Below are positions 50,840-60,446 of a stretch of DNA of 64,000 bases, one piece after another. Positions within the stretch are counted from its first letter, which is position 1. The number at the start of each line of letters is the position of its first letter. Location of the stretch: assembly GCF_001854245.1 (NCBI RefSeq), contig NZ_CP015381.1, forward strand, positions 4,251,001-4,315,000, read 5' to 3'. The stretch is from Desulfococcus multivorans. GTDB taxonomy: Bacteria; Desulfobacterota; Desulfobacteria; Desulfobacterales; Desulfococcaceae. A model generated the notes under the pieces. It made no database searches, was not told where the DNA came from, and saw only the letters and a program-made list of their open reading frames with translations. Position numbers and translations under genes: made by a program.

Positions 50840-53503
50840 TCAACCGATAATGCGCGATCGTTCAGGCTTTCCGTTTCGACTGTCCGAGGCTTCCGACAGG
50901 ACCGTCATGAGGGCCGTTTCGAGGGCCGCCACCTGTTCGGGGCTGTCCGCCTTCTGGCCGTCGAAGTCCCGGACATAGAAGACATCCACCACCTGATCGG
51001 CATTCGTTGCAATCTTCGCCACCCAGACATCCAGGCGACATTTGAACAGTGCATCCGTAATTTTGTACAACAGCCCCGGAAAATCGTAGGTGAAGACCTC
51101 GACGATGGTGAAAAAACTGGAGCTTTCATTGTCCACATTCACCCGAGGCGACTTTTCGGGTCGCCAGGGCTTGTCTACGGCATAGGTCTTCATCTTTTCC
51201 GATAGCGCCGCCTCGAGATCGAGGCTTCCCAACAACGCCGATTCCAGGTCGGCTTCAGCATGCTCCCATTTCCGGGTTTCATAAAAACTGTCGGGCGGCG
51301 GCTTGACCTCGAAAACATCCAGGGCGATATTGTTGCGCCATGTATAGACCTGGGCCGCCAGGATATCCATGCCGTTCAGGGTGAACACACCGGAGATCCG
51401 GGCAAAGAGACCGGGGCAATCCCGGGCGCAGATGGTCACGGTCCGGGTCTTGAGACCGATGGATTTCTCTACCGTCCAGACGAAGTGAGCCTTCCCGAGG
51501 CGGTTGTAAAGGGCGATATGCCGGGCGATATTCTCCCTGGACGTATTCAGGAGGTACCGCGGCGGCATCATCCGGAACAACGCATCCATCGATTCACGGG
51601 TTCCCGGATGTTCCGAAAGGGTCAGTACGTAGTTCCGCTTCTCTTCGATCAGCGCCAAGGCACCTGCGGAGGTCAACTCCCCCTCCCTGAACAGGCTCGA
51701 AACGTTCAGGAAAAGCGCCTCGAGCAGCGCGGCGGTCCATCCGCTCCAGGCTTTGGGGCCGGTGGCGACGGAATCCGCCACCGACAGCAAATAGAGCATT
51801 TTCAGACGGTCGGTGTCACCAATCCTTCGGGCACAGACGAGGGCGGTCTCCTCGTCCTGTATATCCCGTCGCGTCGCGATCTTGATCAGGAAGAGGTGCT
51901 CCCGCACCAGAAAGGCAACGGTCTCGATCATTTCCGGCGGATATCCTCTTTCCGAAAGGATTTCCCGGATCATCTCCGCCCCTTTTTCGGAGTGATTCCC
52001 GCTGGACATACCTTTGCCGATATCGTGGAGCAGCCCGGCCCAGATGAGGGCGATGCGCTCCCGACGGGTCAGATCCTCGTAGATCTGCCCGCAAAGGGGC
52101 TTGGTGGTGGGATCGTCCGGCGTACCGAATTTTTTGAGCGTCTGCACCGTTCGCAAAAGGTGCCGATGCACCGGGTAGAGATGATACTCATCATATTGAA
52201 TCCGGTTGACGATCTCATTGAACTGGGGAATAAACGCTTCCAGAAAACCCGTTTCCGACATGGCCTCCAGGACATTGAACTTGATCACCGGTGTCAGGAG
52301 GATCTTCTCAAAGGCCGACCGGACAGACTCGGATTCACGAAATCGGCCGTCGACGCAGTAAAGAAACTCCCTGACGAGCCGTCGGGCCTCGATGCTGAGG
52401 GGCATCTTGAGACGGGCACTCTCCTCGAAAATCCTCATGAGGATCTCCGACTGTTTGGGGATCATTTTGGAAGACACGAAATTGAGCATCCCATCGACGA
52501 TCGCGATACCTTCGGCGTTCACTTTTTCAAGAGATTTCAGACTGCGCCGCTTGGCTTTTCCCTTCTCCAATTCGTAGACCACCAGCTGCTGCTGCTGCTT
52601 CAGAAAACCCATGTGCCGGTGCAGCACCCCCAGAAAGCGCTCGACGGGCTGCTGTCCGTCCCGGTAAACATACCCCAAATCAGCGGCCAACCGCTCCTGA
52701 TAGATGAAATAGAGCTGATCGCATTTCCGGCCGGACAGGTAGTGAAGGTGATTCCGTACCTGCCAGATAAATGCCAGTGCCTGGCTCAGCGCCTGGTATT
52801 CCTTGTAGGAAAGACAGCCGTGATACTCCAGGTCCCGCGGTTGGGTAAGCTGGTTTCGGATACGGGCCACCCAGAGCATGGTATGGTAATCCCGCAGGCC
52901 GCCCTGCCCCTCCTTCAGATTCGGTTCCAGAAGATAAGTGGAGTCGCCGAAACTCTGGTGGCGCTCCTGGTTCCGCTTGACAACCCGTCCGATCACACCG
53001 TCCGGATCATCATAGATGACCTTTTCCCGAAACAAATCCAGAAGTTTCGAGTAGAGATGGGACATGCCGCAGATGAACCGGGCATCCAGAAAGGCCGTCA
53101 GCGTTTCGATGTCCTCGATGGCCGCGGTGATACACTCATCAAGGGAACGGGTCGCATGACCGACCTCCACACCGATGTCCCACAGGGGATAGATGATCTC
53201 CTCGATCAGTGCTGCCGCCGCTTCCGGGACCTCCCGATCGAACAGAATGAGCAGGTCCACATCGGAATGGATGCACTGCTCCTCCCGACCGTATCCACCG
53301 AGGGCGACGACGGCATAGGGGTTCCGTCGGATGTCCAGCTTTGGTCCGATCACACTGTTTTCATAGGATGCGCGAAAATACGCGTCGAAGCAACGGGTAT
53401 AGCGGCGCACAAAATCCGGAACCTCCCCTTTCAGAAAATCCGCAATCAGGAATTTCTGTTGTCGTGCCAACGTGTTCAACGGATTATCGGATTTATGTCT
53501 CAT
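50840..53503 (-). CDS. glnD: Protein-PII uridylyltransferase / uridylyl-removing enzyme GlnD
   Basis: About 887 aa from the ATG at 53503; a TTG at 53518 is an alternative and neither has a clear ribosome site. Domains in order: nucleotidyltransferase (ALGGYGREEQCIHSDVDLLI, Gly and Asp-x-Asp near 70-90), GlnD-specific helical region, HD domain (LLHDIGKGMSSG, near 505), then two ACT domains (about 690-770 and 800-875) that sense glutamine. It lies 37 bp upstream of glnA in the same direction. Confidence 0.94.
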   Translation of the reverse strand: MRHKSDNPLNTLARQQKFLIADFLKGEVPDFVRRYTRCFDAYFRASYENSVIGPKLDIRRNPYAVVALGGYGREEQCIHSDVDLLILFDREVPEAAAALIEEIIYPLWDIGVEVGHATRSLDECITAAIEDIETLTAFLDARFICGMSHLYSKLLDLFREKVIYDDPDGVIGRVVKRNQERHQSFGDSTYLLEPNLKEGQGGLRDYHTMLWVARIRNQLTQPRDLEYHGCLSYKEYQALSQALAFIWQVRNHLHYLSGRKCDQLYFIYQERLAADLGYVYRDGQQPVERFLGVLHRHMGFLKQQQQLVVYELEKGKAKRRSLKSLEKVNAEGIAIVDGMLNFVSSKMIPKQSEILMRIFEESARLKMPLSIEARRLVREFLYCVDGRFRESESVRSAFEKILLTPVIKFNVLEAMSETGFLEAFIPQFNEIVNRIQYDEYHLYPVHRHLLRTVQTLKKFGTPDDPTTKPLCGQIYEDLTRRERIALIWAGLLHDIGKGMSSGNHSEKGAEMIREILSERGYPPEMIETVAFLVREHLFLIKIATRRDIQDEETALVCARRIGDTDRLKMLYLLSVADSVATGPKAWSGWTAALLEALFLNVSSLFREGELTSAGALALIEEKRNYVLTLSEHPGTRESMDALFRMMPPRYLLNTSRENIARHIALYNRLGKAHFVWTVEKSIGLKTRTVTICARDCPGLFARISGVFTLNGMDILAAQVYTWRNNIALDVFEVKPPPDSFYETRKWEHAEADLESALLGSLDLEAALSEKMKTYAVDKPWRPEKSPRVNVDNESSSFFTIVEVFTYDFPGLLYKITDALFKCRLDVWVAKIATNADQVVDVFYVRDFDGQKADSPEQVAALETALMTVLSEASDSRNGKPERSRIIG

Positions 53504-53914
53504 ATCGACCGCTATCAACCCTCGCTTGAAAGGCGCCTTGCCTTTGTTATCACTATAGCGATTATAAGCAAGTATGACGCCAATTGCTAATAAGTTTTTT
53601 TTGCTTTTTATTTCAAAAAGTTAAAATTTAAATGCACTCAAGAAAAAATTAAAGCCATACAATTATGTAATATTTTTCCCGTTTTTATGACAAAAATGTT
53701 TTTCCGGGTGCTCAAATCGCGACAGCCGACATCCAATTTAACAGACGGCGCATGCAGGAAGCGGCCCTATTTCAAACCAACTTCTCCTTGACACCCCGTC
53801 GGCCGGGATGCTACAAATTGTCGGCATACAAAATACTGTTTCTATTGCAAAACAAACTACCGGATATCATTACGTACATTCAATTACCGATCAGCATAAC
53901 GGAGGGCTTGGAAC
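53504..53914. promoter_or_regulatory. Divergent region between glnD and biotin carrier, with promoter
   Basis: The first 200 bases are AT-rich with no gene. A sigma-70-type promoter for the biotin carrier is likely: TTGACA at 53788-53793 and TACAAA at 53812-53817, spacing 18 bp. GGAGGG at 53901 is the downstream ribosome site. Confidence 0.5.
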
Positions 53915-54130
53915 ATGACAGAAGAAATCTTAGCACCCCTTGCGGGAAAAATCGTCAAAATAAATCTTGAGGTCGGCGCGAAGGTAGAGGAGGACGACGA
54001 GGCCCTGATCATCGAGGCCATGAAGATGGAAACCCCGGTCTTCGTCCCGTGCGACGGCACGGTCAAAGAGGTTCGCGTCAAGGAGGGCGACTCGGTGGAG
54101 GAGGAAGACGTCCTTGCGATAATCACGTAA
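53915..54130 (+). CDS. Biotin carboxyl carrier / biotin-attachment protein
   Basis: 71 aa, a single biotinyl domain with the EAMKM motif (Lys to be biotinylated), followed by the second half-motif DGTVKEVRVKEGDSVEEEDV. Free-standing small biotin carriers serve acyl-CoA carboxylases or decarboxylases in anaerobes. No carboxylase subunits are next to it, so its partner is elsewhere. GGAGGG lies about 9 nt before the ATG. Confidence 0.9.
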   Translation: MTEEILAPLAGKIVKINLEVGAKVEEDDEALIIEAMKMETPVFVPCDGTVKEVRVKEGDSVEEEDVLAIIT

Positions 54131-54187
54131 ATCCGAACGTACATCGATGAAATCTGATCCTACAGGCATAGACGATCCTCCCGCAGA

Positions 54188-55120
54188 TCATTTAGGCCCG
54201 ATGAAACGGGCGGCCATGGCCGTCCATCCGTCTTTTTCCCGAACATCCAACACCTCGAATCCAATGTCGGCCATCCTGTCGGCCACCTTACGGCGATTTT
54301 CCGAGATAATCCCCGAACAGATAAAGATGCCCCCCGCTGAAAGCACCTTCGGGATGTCTTCCAAAAGAAGGAGGATGACCTCGCTCAGGATGTTGGCCGC
54401 CACCACGTCAAAGGTTCGGGAGACACCCGCCAGGAGGTCCCCGGCATGAATCTCGGCCGATCCGGGTCCGAACCCGTTTTTGGAGAGATTTTCCCGGGCC
54501 ACGTCGACGGCAACGCCGTCTTTGTCCACGCCGACCATGAGGCCCGCCCCCAGTTTTCCGGCGGCGATCATAAGAATCCCCGAACCGGTACCCACATCAA
54601 GAAAACGTATCCCCGGCGCCAGCCAGGTTTCAAGCAGCCGTATGCAGAGAACGGTGGTAGGGTGGGTTCCGGTGCCGAAGGCCATCCCCGGATCGATCTC
54701 AAGTATGATTTCGTCCGGCGATGTCGGGGTGTAGTCGCGCCATGTGGGTTTAACAACAATTTTGTCGGAGATTTTTTCCGGCCGGAAATATGCCTTCCAG
54801 GACTCGGCCCAGTCCTCTTCGTCCAGTTCCTGAAAAAGAAGTCTGGTCGTGATTCCGGTCCGCCGACCCAGGACACGCAATCCTTCTTCCAGAGAAGATA
54901 TCTTTTGCGCACCGTCGGCGTTTCCCGGAAAATAGCCGCTTACGGCATCGACCTCGGGCAAGGGCAGCGCATCCGTTGCCCATCCCTCTTCCGGCGACAT
55001 GTTCGGACTTTCCACAACCACTCCCTGAAGGCCGAGATCGTAAAAAACGTCTGAAATCAGGTCGGCGCCCAGAACAGCGTCATGGAATTCGAAAACCACT
55101 TTAACCTGGGTCCACTTCAT
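54188..55120 (-). CDS. prmA: Ribosomal protein L11 methyltransferase
   Basis: 310 aa. SAM-binding motif FLDVGTGSGILMIAAGKLGA, upstream AFGTGTHPTT and downstream VAANILSEVILLLL are the PrmA signatures. It trimethylates L11. Its start overlaps the stop of the upstream radical SAM gene (ATGA), so the two are coupled. Confidence 0.93.
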   Translation of the reverse strand: MKWTQVKVVFEFHDAVLGADLISDVFYDLGLQGVVVESPNMSPEEGWATDALPLPEVDAVSGYFPGNADGAQKISSLEEGLRVLGRRTGITTRLLFQELDEEDWAESWKAYFRPEKISDKIVVKPTWRDYTPTSPDEIILEIDPGMAFGTGTHPTTVLCIRLLETWLAPGIRFLDVGTGSGILMIAAGKLGAGLMVGVDKDGVAVDVARENLSKNGFGPGSAEIHAGDLLAGVSRTFDVVAANILSEVILLLLEDIPKVLSAGGIFICSGIISENRRKVADRMADIGFEVLDVREKDGWTAMAARFIGPK

Positions 55121-56460
55121 TCCGCCCTACCCTTTATCTTCTTCCAAGTCTCCCTGGGAGGATTGAAATATCCATATCCGAGATCCGGAAAAGCCCGCCG
55201 GATCCGTCTCAGAGCCTCGCGCATCCCCATAGGAACCCCGTGAACCGCCGCCCGGTTCATGGTCCTCCAGTACTTGACGGGATCATAGTTCAGGTTCCGC
55301 CACTGGACATAATGTATCGGATGCGTCCGCCTGAAGGCCAGAAAAGCCGCCACCTCCTCGGGCGTGTCGGTGAATCCCGGGCAGTTCAGGTAATTCAGGG
55401 CCACAAACCGGCCGTGCGCCAGCGCGATATCGATGCTTGCCAGAACATCGGTGAAGGCATAACCCCTGGGACGGTAATAGGCGTCGTAGCACGTCTTCCG
55501 AACGCTGTTCATGGAGACGCGGATGCTGTCGAGACCGGCGTCGAACAAATCCGCCAGGACGTCCGGAAGACTTGCATTGGTGTTCATGTTGATGGTGCCC
55601 CGATCGGTTTCCCTGCGAATCAGGCGAATGGCCGGGGCGATGACATGGGCCGCGAAGAGCGGGTCTCCCTCGCATCCCTGGCCGAAACTGACCACGCTGT
55701 TGTCAACCCGTCGAATGTGAGCCAGGGCCACCTCGGCGATCTCCTCGGGAGATGGGGTGAAGTCGATGCGTTCCTGGCTGCAGGACACCCCGTCCTCCGG
55801 TTGAAGAGAGATGCATCCCAGGCACCGGGCGTTGCAGGTCCGGGAAGCGGGCAGGGGGGCTTCGTAGCGGCCCAGAAAAAAGTTCTTGCCGGCCGGGCAT
55901 CCATACTCGAGGGCGCAACGTTCCAGATGCCGGCGAAGGCGGTTTTCAGGCAAAAGCGCCTGCATGCGCCGAACCCCGGCCACAACCTTATCCCGGGGCA
56001 TTTGTCGGATATCCTGCCGAGGCTCCCGATCAACACGGATGACGGCCGATCGAAATCCCCCGCCGTGCCACCCCACGGCGCCGTAGGAAAAAAGCGGCAG
56101 GACATCTCCGGGGTCCCGCTCCCGATAGGCGCTGATATAGGTATTGACGTATCCGGGGGAATTGAAGGCCGCCACGGGATAAATCGGCTCCCCGGGAGCA
56201 TAGGGGTTCTCGTCAATCATCTCCGGCGCTTCGGCGACGAGATTGAAGACCAACGGCCGCCGGTGGGGGAGGTACATCAACTCTCCACCATGGGGCATGG
56301 GAAGGGTGTTCTCGGTGGTGAGCGGAACGACCCTGTCGCCCGCCATACCGGCTGCGGCGTATCCTTCCAACTCGAAGATCTCCCCGGCGGCATCGGCGAC
56401 CATGGCCGTTACAGGCTTCGCAGGGGGTTTTCCTTTTTTTCGTCGTAACTGTCTCTTCAT
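55117..56460 (-). CDS. Radical SAM protein of unknown substrate
   Basis: About 447 aa from the ATG at 56460; a start at 56493 is possible and the ribosome site is weak for both. The cluster motif is SRTCNARCLGC (Cys-x3-Cys-x2-Cys) near residue 205, with SFGQGCEGDPL as the SAM glycine loop. The N-terminal 190 residues form an extra domain (PMPHGGELMYLPHRRPLV, FSYGAVGWHGGGFRSAVIRV). No known pathway marker is present. It is coupled to prmA by overlap; a role in protein or translation modification is a guess. Confidence 0.7.
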   Translation of the reverse strand: MKRQLRRKKGKPPAKPVTAMVADAAGEIFELEGYAAAGMAGDRVVPLTTENTLPMPHGGELMYLPHRRPLVFNLVAEAPEMIDENPYAPGEPIYPVAAFNSPGYVNTYISAYRERDPGDVLPLFSYGAVGWHGGGFRSAVIRVDREPRQDIRQMPRDKVVAGVRRMQALLPENRLRRHLERCALEYGCPAGKNFFLGRYEAPLPASRTCNARCLGCISLQPEDGVSCSQERIDFTPSPEEIAEVALAHIRRVDNSVVSFGQGCEGDPLFAAHVIAPAIRLIRRETDRGTINMNTNASLPDVLADLFDAGLDSIRVSMNSVRKTCYDAYYRPRGYAFTDVLASIDIALAHGRFVALNYLNCPGFTDTPEEVAAFLAFRRTHPIHYVQWRNLNYDPVKYWRTMNRAAVHGVPMGMREALRRIRRAFPDLGYGYFNPPRETWKKIKGRAE

Positions 56461-56713
56461 TTTTTTATTATACCACATCAAGGGCGGCAACACCGGAAAA
56501 ATCTGAATGGCGCCTTCTGCGATTGTTTATGTGCTGAAAAACAGGCATAATTCAGTTGAAACCAGAGTCCGCTCAGTGATATATGCTTTCCCTATCTTTC
56601 GCTTTTCGTTATGTTTGGCCGTAAAACGGCTGGAAACCGAGGGGGAATCCTGCGGGTATGCCCCGCCCCTTCGGGGGGATAACCGCGCCGCTGATCACAA
56701 CCAGGAATCACGG

Positions 56714-58132
56714 ATGCCGCTGACCGACGCACAACAAAACCTGTTGAGAAGACTACCGGGAATCGACCGCATTCTCGAACAGACCCGTGTTGACCCGTTT
56801 TTCGAAGCGGTGCCGAAACCCTTGTTGACCCGAATCTGCAGGGAGGTGGTGGAAGATCTGCGGAAGGCCGTCATCGACGGAAGGCCGCCCGTCGATGAAA
56901 ACGATATGACCGACGCCGGGATCACGGCCAGGGTCAAGCAGCACCTTGGCCGCACCCTGAAGCCCAACCTGATACCCGTTGTCAATGCCACCGGCGTCGT
57001 GGTCCACACCAATCTGGGACGCTCCCTGCTGGCAGATGAGGCCGTGAAAAATGTCGCCCGCATTTCACGCCGGTACACCAATCTCGAGTTCGACCTGGTC
57101 AGAGGCACCCGAGGTCTTCGCTACAGCGCCATCGAGGGGATCCTCTGTGAACTCACCGGCGCCGAAGCGGCAATGGCGGTCAACAACAACGCCGCCGCCG
57201 TGCTCCTCTGCCTCGATACCCTGGCCCGGGGAAAGGAGGCTGTCGTTTCCCGGGGAGAGCTCGTGGAAATCGGCGGTTCCTTTCGGATACCCGACGTCAT
57301 GGTCCGCAGCGGTGCCCGGCTCCGGGAGGTGGGCACCACCAACCGGACCCACCTCCGGGACTACGAACAGGCCATCGGCGACGACACCGGGCTTCTGCTC
57401 AAGGTTCACACCAGCAATTTCAGCGTGGTGGGATTCACCAAGGCCGTACCCGCCCGAGAACTGGTCGAACTGGGCCACAAACGCGGCATACCGGTCATGG
57501 AGGACCTGGGCAGCGGCACCCTCGTCGATCTCTCCGTCTACGGCATGATCAAGGAGCCCACCGTTCAGGAGTCGGTTGCCGCCGGCATCGATGTCGTCAC
57601 CTTCAGCGGCGACAAGCTCCTCGGCGGTCCTCAGGCGGGACTGATTGTTGGAAAACGGGCGATTCTCGACGCCGTCCGGCAGAACCCTCTGACCCGGGCC
57701 CTCAGAATCGACAAGATGACCCTGGCCGCCCTGGAGACCACCCTCCGGATCTATCGAGACCCCAGAAAGGCCGTCCAGGCCATTCCAACGCTCCGGATGC
57801 TCATCATCCCGTTGTCGGAGATCCAACAACGGGCCGAGCGTTTTACGGCATTGATGACCGCGAGCCGTTCCGAGCGCCTGCGCCTCTCCATTCTCGATGG
57901 GTTCTCCAGGGTCGGCGGGGGCGCTCTTCCGCTTCAGGAACTGCCCACCAGGTGCGTGAGCCTGGCAATCGACGGTATATCCACGGCCGCCATCGAGCGA
58001 CGGATGCGCAGACACATCCCGCCCGTGATCGGCCGCATCGAAGCCGATCGCTTTATTCTGGACTTCAGAACCGTGGGGGAAGACGACATCGACATTATCG
58101 CATCCGCCGTCGGAAACCTGCTGGAAAAATGA
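56714..58132 (+). CDS. selA: L-seryl-tRNA(Sec) selenium transferase SelA
   Basis: 472 aa from the ATG at 56714 (AGGA about 8 nt upstream); the frame is open back to 56507 but the homologous start LRRLPGIDRILE fits 56714. PLP Lys is in FSGDKLLGGPQAG; TNLGRSLL and NNNAAAVLL are typical. SelA converts seryl-tRNA(Sec) to selenocysteinyl-tRNA, so the organism should make selenoproteins. selB and selC are not seen here; the next gene is coupled by ATGA overlap. Confidence 0.95.
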   Translation: MPLTDAQQNLLRRLPGIDRILEQTRVDPFFEAVPKPLLTRICREVVEDLRKAVIDGRPPVDENDMTDAGITARVKQHLGRTLKPNLIPVVNATGVVVHTNLGRSLLADEAVKNVARISRRYTNLEFDLVRGTRGLRYSAIEGILCELTGAEAAMAVNNNAAAVLLCLDTLARGKEAVVSRGELVEIGGSFRIPDVMVRSGARLREVGTTNRTHLRDYEQAIGDDTGLLLKVHTSNFSVVGFTKAVPARELVELGHKRGIPVMEDLGSGTLVDLSVYGMIKEPTVQESVAAGIDVVTFSGDKLLGGPQAGLIVGKRAILDAVRQNPLTRALRIDKMTLAALETTLRIYRDPRKAVQAIPTLRMLIIPLSEIQQRAERFTALMTASRSERLRLSILDGFSRVGGGALPLQELPTRCVSLAIDGISTAAIERRMRRHIPPVIGRIEADRFILDFRTVGEDDIDIIASAVGNLLEK

Positions 58133-59520
58133 CCCGAAACACCCGAAAAATCTACACCCGGACCGGACATCGTCAGGCTTTTCTGCTGCATGAAACCAGA
58201 GATCTTCAGAAAGCGTCCCGTCCGGCTGAGCGCCGAACAGCCGTCGGCATTCGGGAGCTTTCCGCGAGATTCCCGCACATGTCCGTGGGAAAAGCCCTCA
58301 TCGAGGCGGCGCTCCATCAACTGGAACCGACGCCCGCCTTCGGCGTCATGCTGATCCGTGTAGACGATTTTTTCGATGTCCAGGATGCCGCCGGCGACGA
58401 GGCTGCGATATCCCTGCTCCTGGACGCCGCCGTCGTCGTCGACGAGGTCACCCGGGCCGAGGATGCCCTATGGGGCATGATCGAGCAGGATCTGATCGGC
58501 ATTTTTCTCCCGGAAAAAACCGAGGACGACTGCAAAAATATCGCCGAAGAAATCCGGCGGATCTTCTCCCTGGTCCGCGAAGCCACATTGACCATGGGTG
58601 TCACGGAATACCCCATGGACGAATACGGCCCTATCGACACCCTCAAAAACGCCCGAAAAGCCTTGAACCACGCCCGGCATTACGGCCCCGGCGGCATCGC
58701 GGTATTTGATGCGACAAGCCTCAACATCAACGCCGACCGCCTTTTCCAGGAGGGAAACATTCACGGCGCCGCAGAGGAACTCAAAGCCGCCCTCCGGCTG
58801 AATCCCGGAGACGCCGACATCCGCAACAGCCTGGGGGTCTGCTACGCCGCCCTGGGGGCGTTCAACCGAGCGCTTCGGGAATTCAGGGCCGCCGTCGGAC
58901 TATGTCCGGAAAGCATTATGCCCGTTCACAACATCGGTCTTGTGCACGAGATGATGGGAGAGCCCCAAAAAGCGCTCAGACATCTGATCGAAGCCGATCG
59001 TCTTCTCGGATCCGACCCGAACGCCGGGGCGGTTTTTGAGCTGCCGTTTCAGATCGGTAGAATTTACCTTCAGGAGGGGCTTCCGGAAAAGGCCGAACCG
59101 TATCTGGTCCGGGCTTCGGCCCTCAATCCCGCCTCCGGCGCCGCCTGCCGAAAGCTGGGGGAATGTCTTGCGGCCCGAGGCGACACCAACGGCGCCGTCA
59201 GGGCTTTCAGCAACGCCGTCAAACGCAACCCCAACGACGCCGCAGCCCTGTCCGAGTTGGGCATCCTCTTCCACCAGCAGGGTGAAAATCCTGACATCGC
59301 CCTTCTGTTCTGCCGGCACAGCGTCGACATCGCGCCCCGAAACGGCCTTTTCCATCAACGCCTGGGCGAGCTCTGCCTTGCCCAGAACCGCCGCGACGAA
59401 GCCCTCGTCGCCCTGGAGCGCGCCCATGAACTCGGATGCGATTCCCGGGCGCTGATCGACCGGATCAGGGAATTGAACGCCTGGACGGAACAGACCTCCG
59501 GAAAAAAGGAAACCGCATGA
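58129..59520 (+). CDS. TPR protein with degenerate GGDEF-like N-terminal domain
   Basis: 463 aa from the ATG overlapping the selA stop. Residues about 60-195 look like a nucleotide-cyclase (GGDEF-type) fold: VMLIRVDDFFDVQDAAGDEA, WGMIEQDLIGIFLPE, NARKALNHARHYGPGG, but the GGDEF motif itself is replaced (MIEQD), so it is probably inactive. Residues 205-450 contain about seven TPR repeats (for example NPGDADIRNSLGVCYAALG). Likely a protein-interaction scaffold. Its 3' end overlaps gmhA. Confidence 0.75.
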   Translation: MTRNTRKIYTRTGHRQAFLLHETRDLQKASRPAERRTAVGIRELSARFPHMSVGKALIEAALHQLEPTPAFGVMLIRVDDFFDVQDAAGDEAAISLLLDAAVVVDEVTRAEDALWGMIEQDLIGIFLPEKTEDDCKNIAEEIRRIFSLVREATLTMGVTEYPMDEYGPIDTLKNARKALNHARHYGPGGIAVFDATSLNINADRLFQEGNIHGAAEELKAALRLNPGDADIRNSLGVCYAALGAFNRALREFRAAVGLCPESIMPVHNIGLVHEMMGEPQKALRHLIEADRLLGSDPNAGAVFELPFQIGRIYLQEGLPEKAEPYLVRASALNPASGAACRKLGECLAARGDTNGAVRAFSNAVKRNPNDAAALSELGILFHQQGENPDIALLFCRHSVDIAPRNGLFHQRLGELCLAQNRRDEALVALERAHELGCDSRALIDRIRELNAWTEQTSGKKETA

Positions 59521-60107
59521 AAGAGATGATCCTGGCCAGCCTGAAGGCGAGCCTTCACACCAAAGAAAAAAGCGTCCTTACCCACACGGACGATCTGCTG
59601 GCGGCGACGGAAAATATCCGGCAGTCCCTCGTTGCCGGCGGCAAGCTCCTCATATTCGGAAACGGGGGCAGCGCCGCCGATGCCCAGCATATTGCGGCGG
59701 AATTCGTCAATCGTTTCCTGAAAGAGCGTCGCCCCCTGGCGGCTATGGCCCTTACCACCGACACCTCTGTGATCACCAGTATCGGCAACGACTACCATTT
59801 CGACCAGATCTTCCAGAAACAGGTCGAAGCCCTGGGACGGATCGGCGATATCGCCGTGGGCATCAGCACCAGCGGAAATTCCCCCAACGTGGTTCTCGCC
59901 ATGGAAACCGCCCGGAAAATGGGACTCTTCACCATCGGCTTCACCGGCAGGGGCGGGGCCATCGCCACGCTGTCCGATATCCTTTTCACGGTCCCCTCGG
60001 ACGTCACCGCACGGATTCAGGAGACCCACATCACCCTGGCCCATATTTTGTGTGAACTGGTGGAAGAGCGGATGTTCGGCGGTGTCGGTGCCGCAGCTCA
60101 ACCCTGA
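59517..60107 (+). CDS. gmhA: Phosphoheptose isomerase (SIS domain)
   Basis: 196 aa from the ATG overlapping the previous stop. SIS-domain landmarks: LIFGNGGSAADAQHIAAEFV, GISTSGNSPNVV and QETHITLAHILCELVE, as in GmhA. It makes D-glycero-D-manno-heptose 7-phosphate for lipopolysaccharide inner core. No other heptose gene is adjacent. Confidence 0.92.
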   Translation: MKEMILASLKASLHTKEKSVLTHTDDLLAATENIRQSLVAGGKLLIFGNGGSAADAQHIAAEFVNRFLKERRPLAAMALTTDTSVITSIGNDYHFDQIFQKQVEALGRIGDIAVGISTSGNSPNVVLAMETARKMGLFTIGFTGRGGAIATLSDILFTVPSDVTARIQETHITLAHILCELVEERMFGGVGAAAQP

Positions 60108-60215
60108 AGGAAGCGAAAATTGCAAAGGCGTGTTGATTTTACGCCCGCAAATGATTACTTTGGCGGTCGTTGGTCGAACGGCCGATACCCAGACCCGTAC
60201 GGCAAGGAGAAAAAA

Positions 60216-60446
60216 ATGCCTATATACGAATATCACTGTGATCAATGCGACAAAGATTTTGAATGCCTCGTCATCGGCAGCCACCAGGCTGAATGTCCGA
60301 ACTGCAAAAGCACCGACGTCAGGAAGATGATGTCCGCCTGCGGCTTTCTGAGCAAAGGCAGCGGCGGAGAGACGGTCAAGGCATCCGCCGGAGCATCGTC
60401 CTGCAGCGGGTGCACGGCCTCCAGCTGCGCGGGGTGCGGCCACTGA
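60216..60446 (+). CDS. FmdB-type zinc-ribbon protein
   Basis: 76 aa from the ATG at 60216 with AAGGAG upstream; the frame open from 60120 has no ribosome site. Starts MPIYEYHCDQCDKDFECL and has CPNCKS, the FmdB zinc-ribbon signature, then a Cys/Ser/Gly-rich tail (CSGCTASSCAGCGH). Its stop TGA shares its last base with the hemC ATG. Function of the family is not established. Confidence 0.82.
   Translation: MPIYEYHCDQCDKDFECLVIGSHQAECPNCKSTDVRKMMSACGFLSKGSGGETVKASAGASSCSGCTASSCAGCGH

Noticed and set aside
51260-53590. 776-codon frame opposite glnD
   Set aside because: Antisense shadow; glnD domains are complete on the minus strand.
56500-56713. tRNA-Sec (selC) gene upstream of selA
   Set aside because: The GC-rich hairpins there do not fold into a tRNA with long extra arm, and no TCA anticodon loop is seen.
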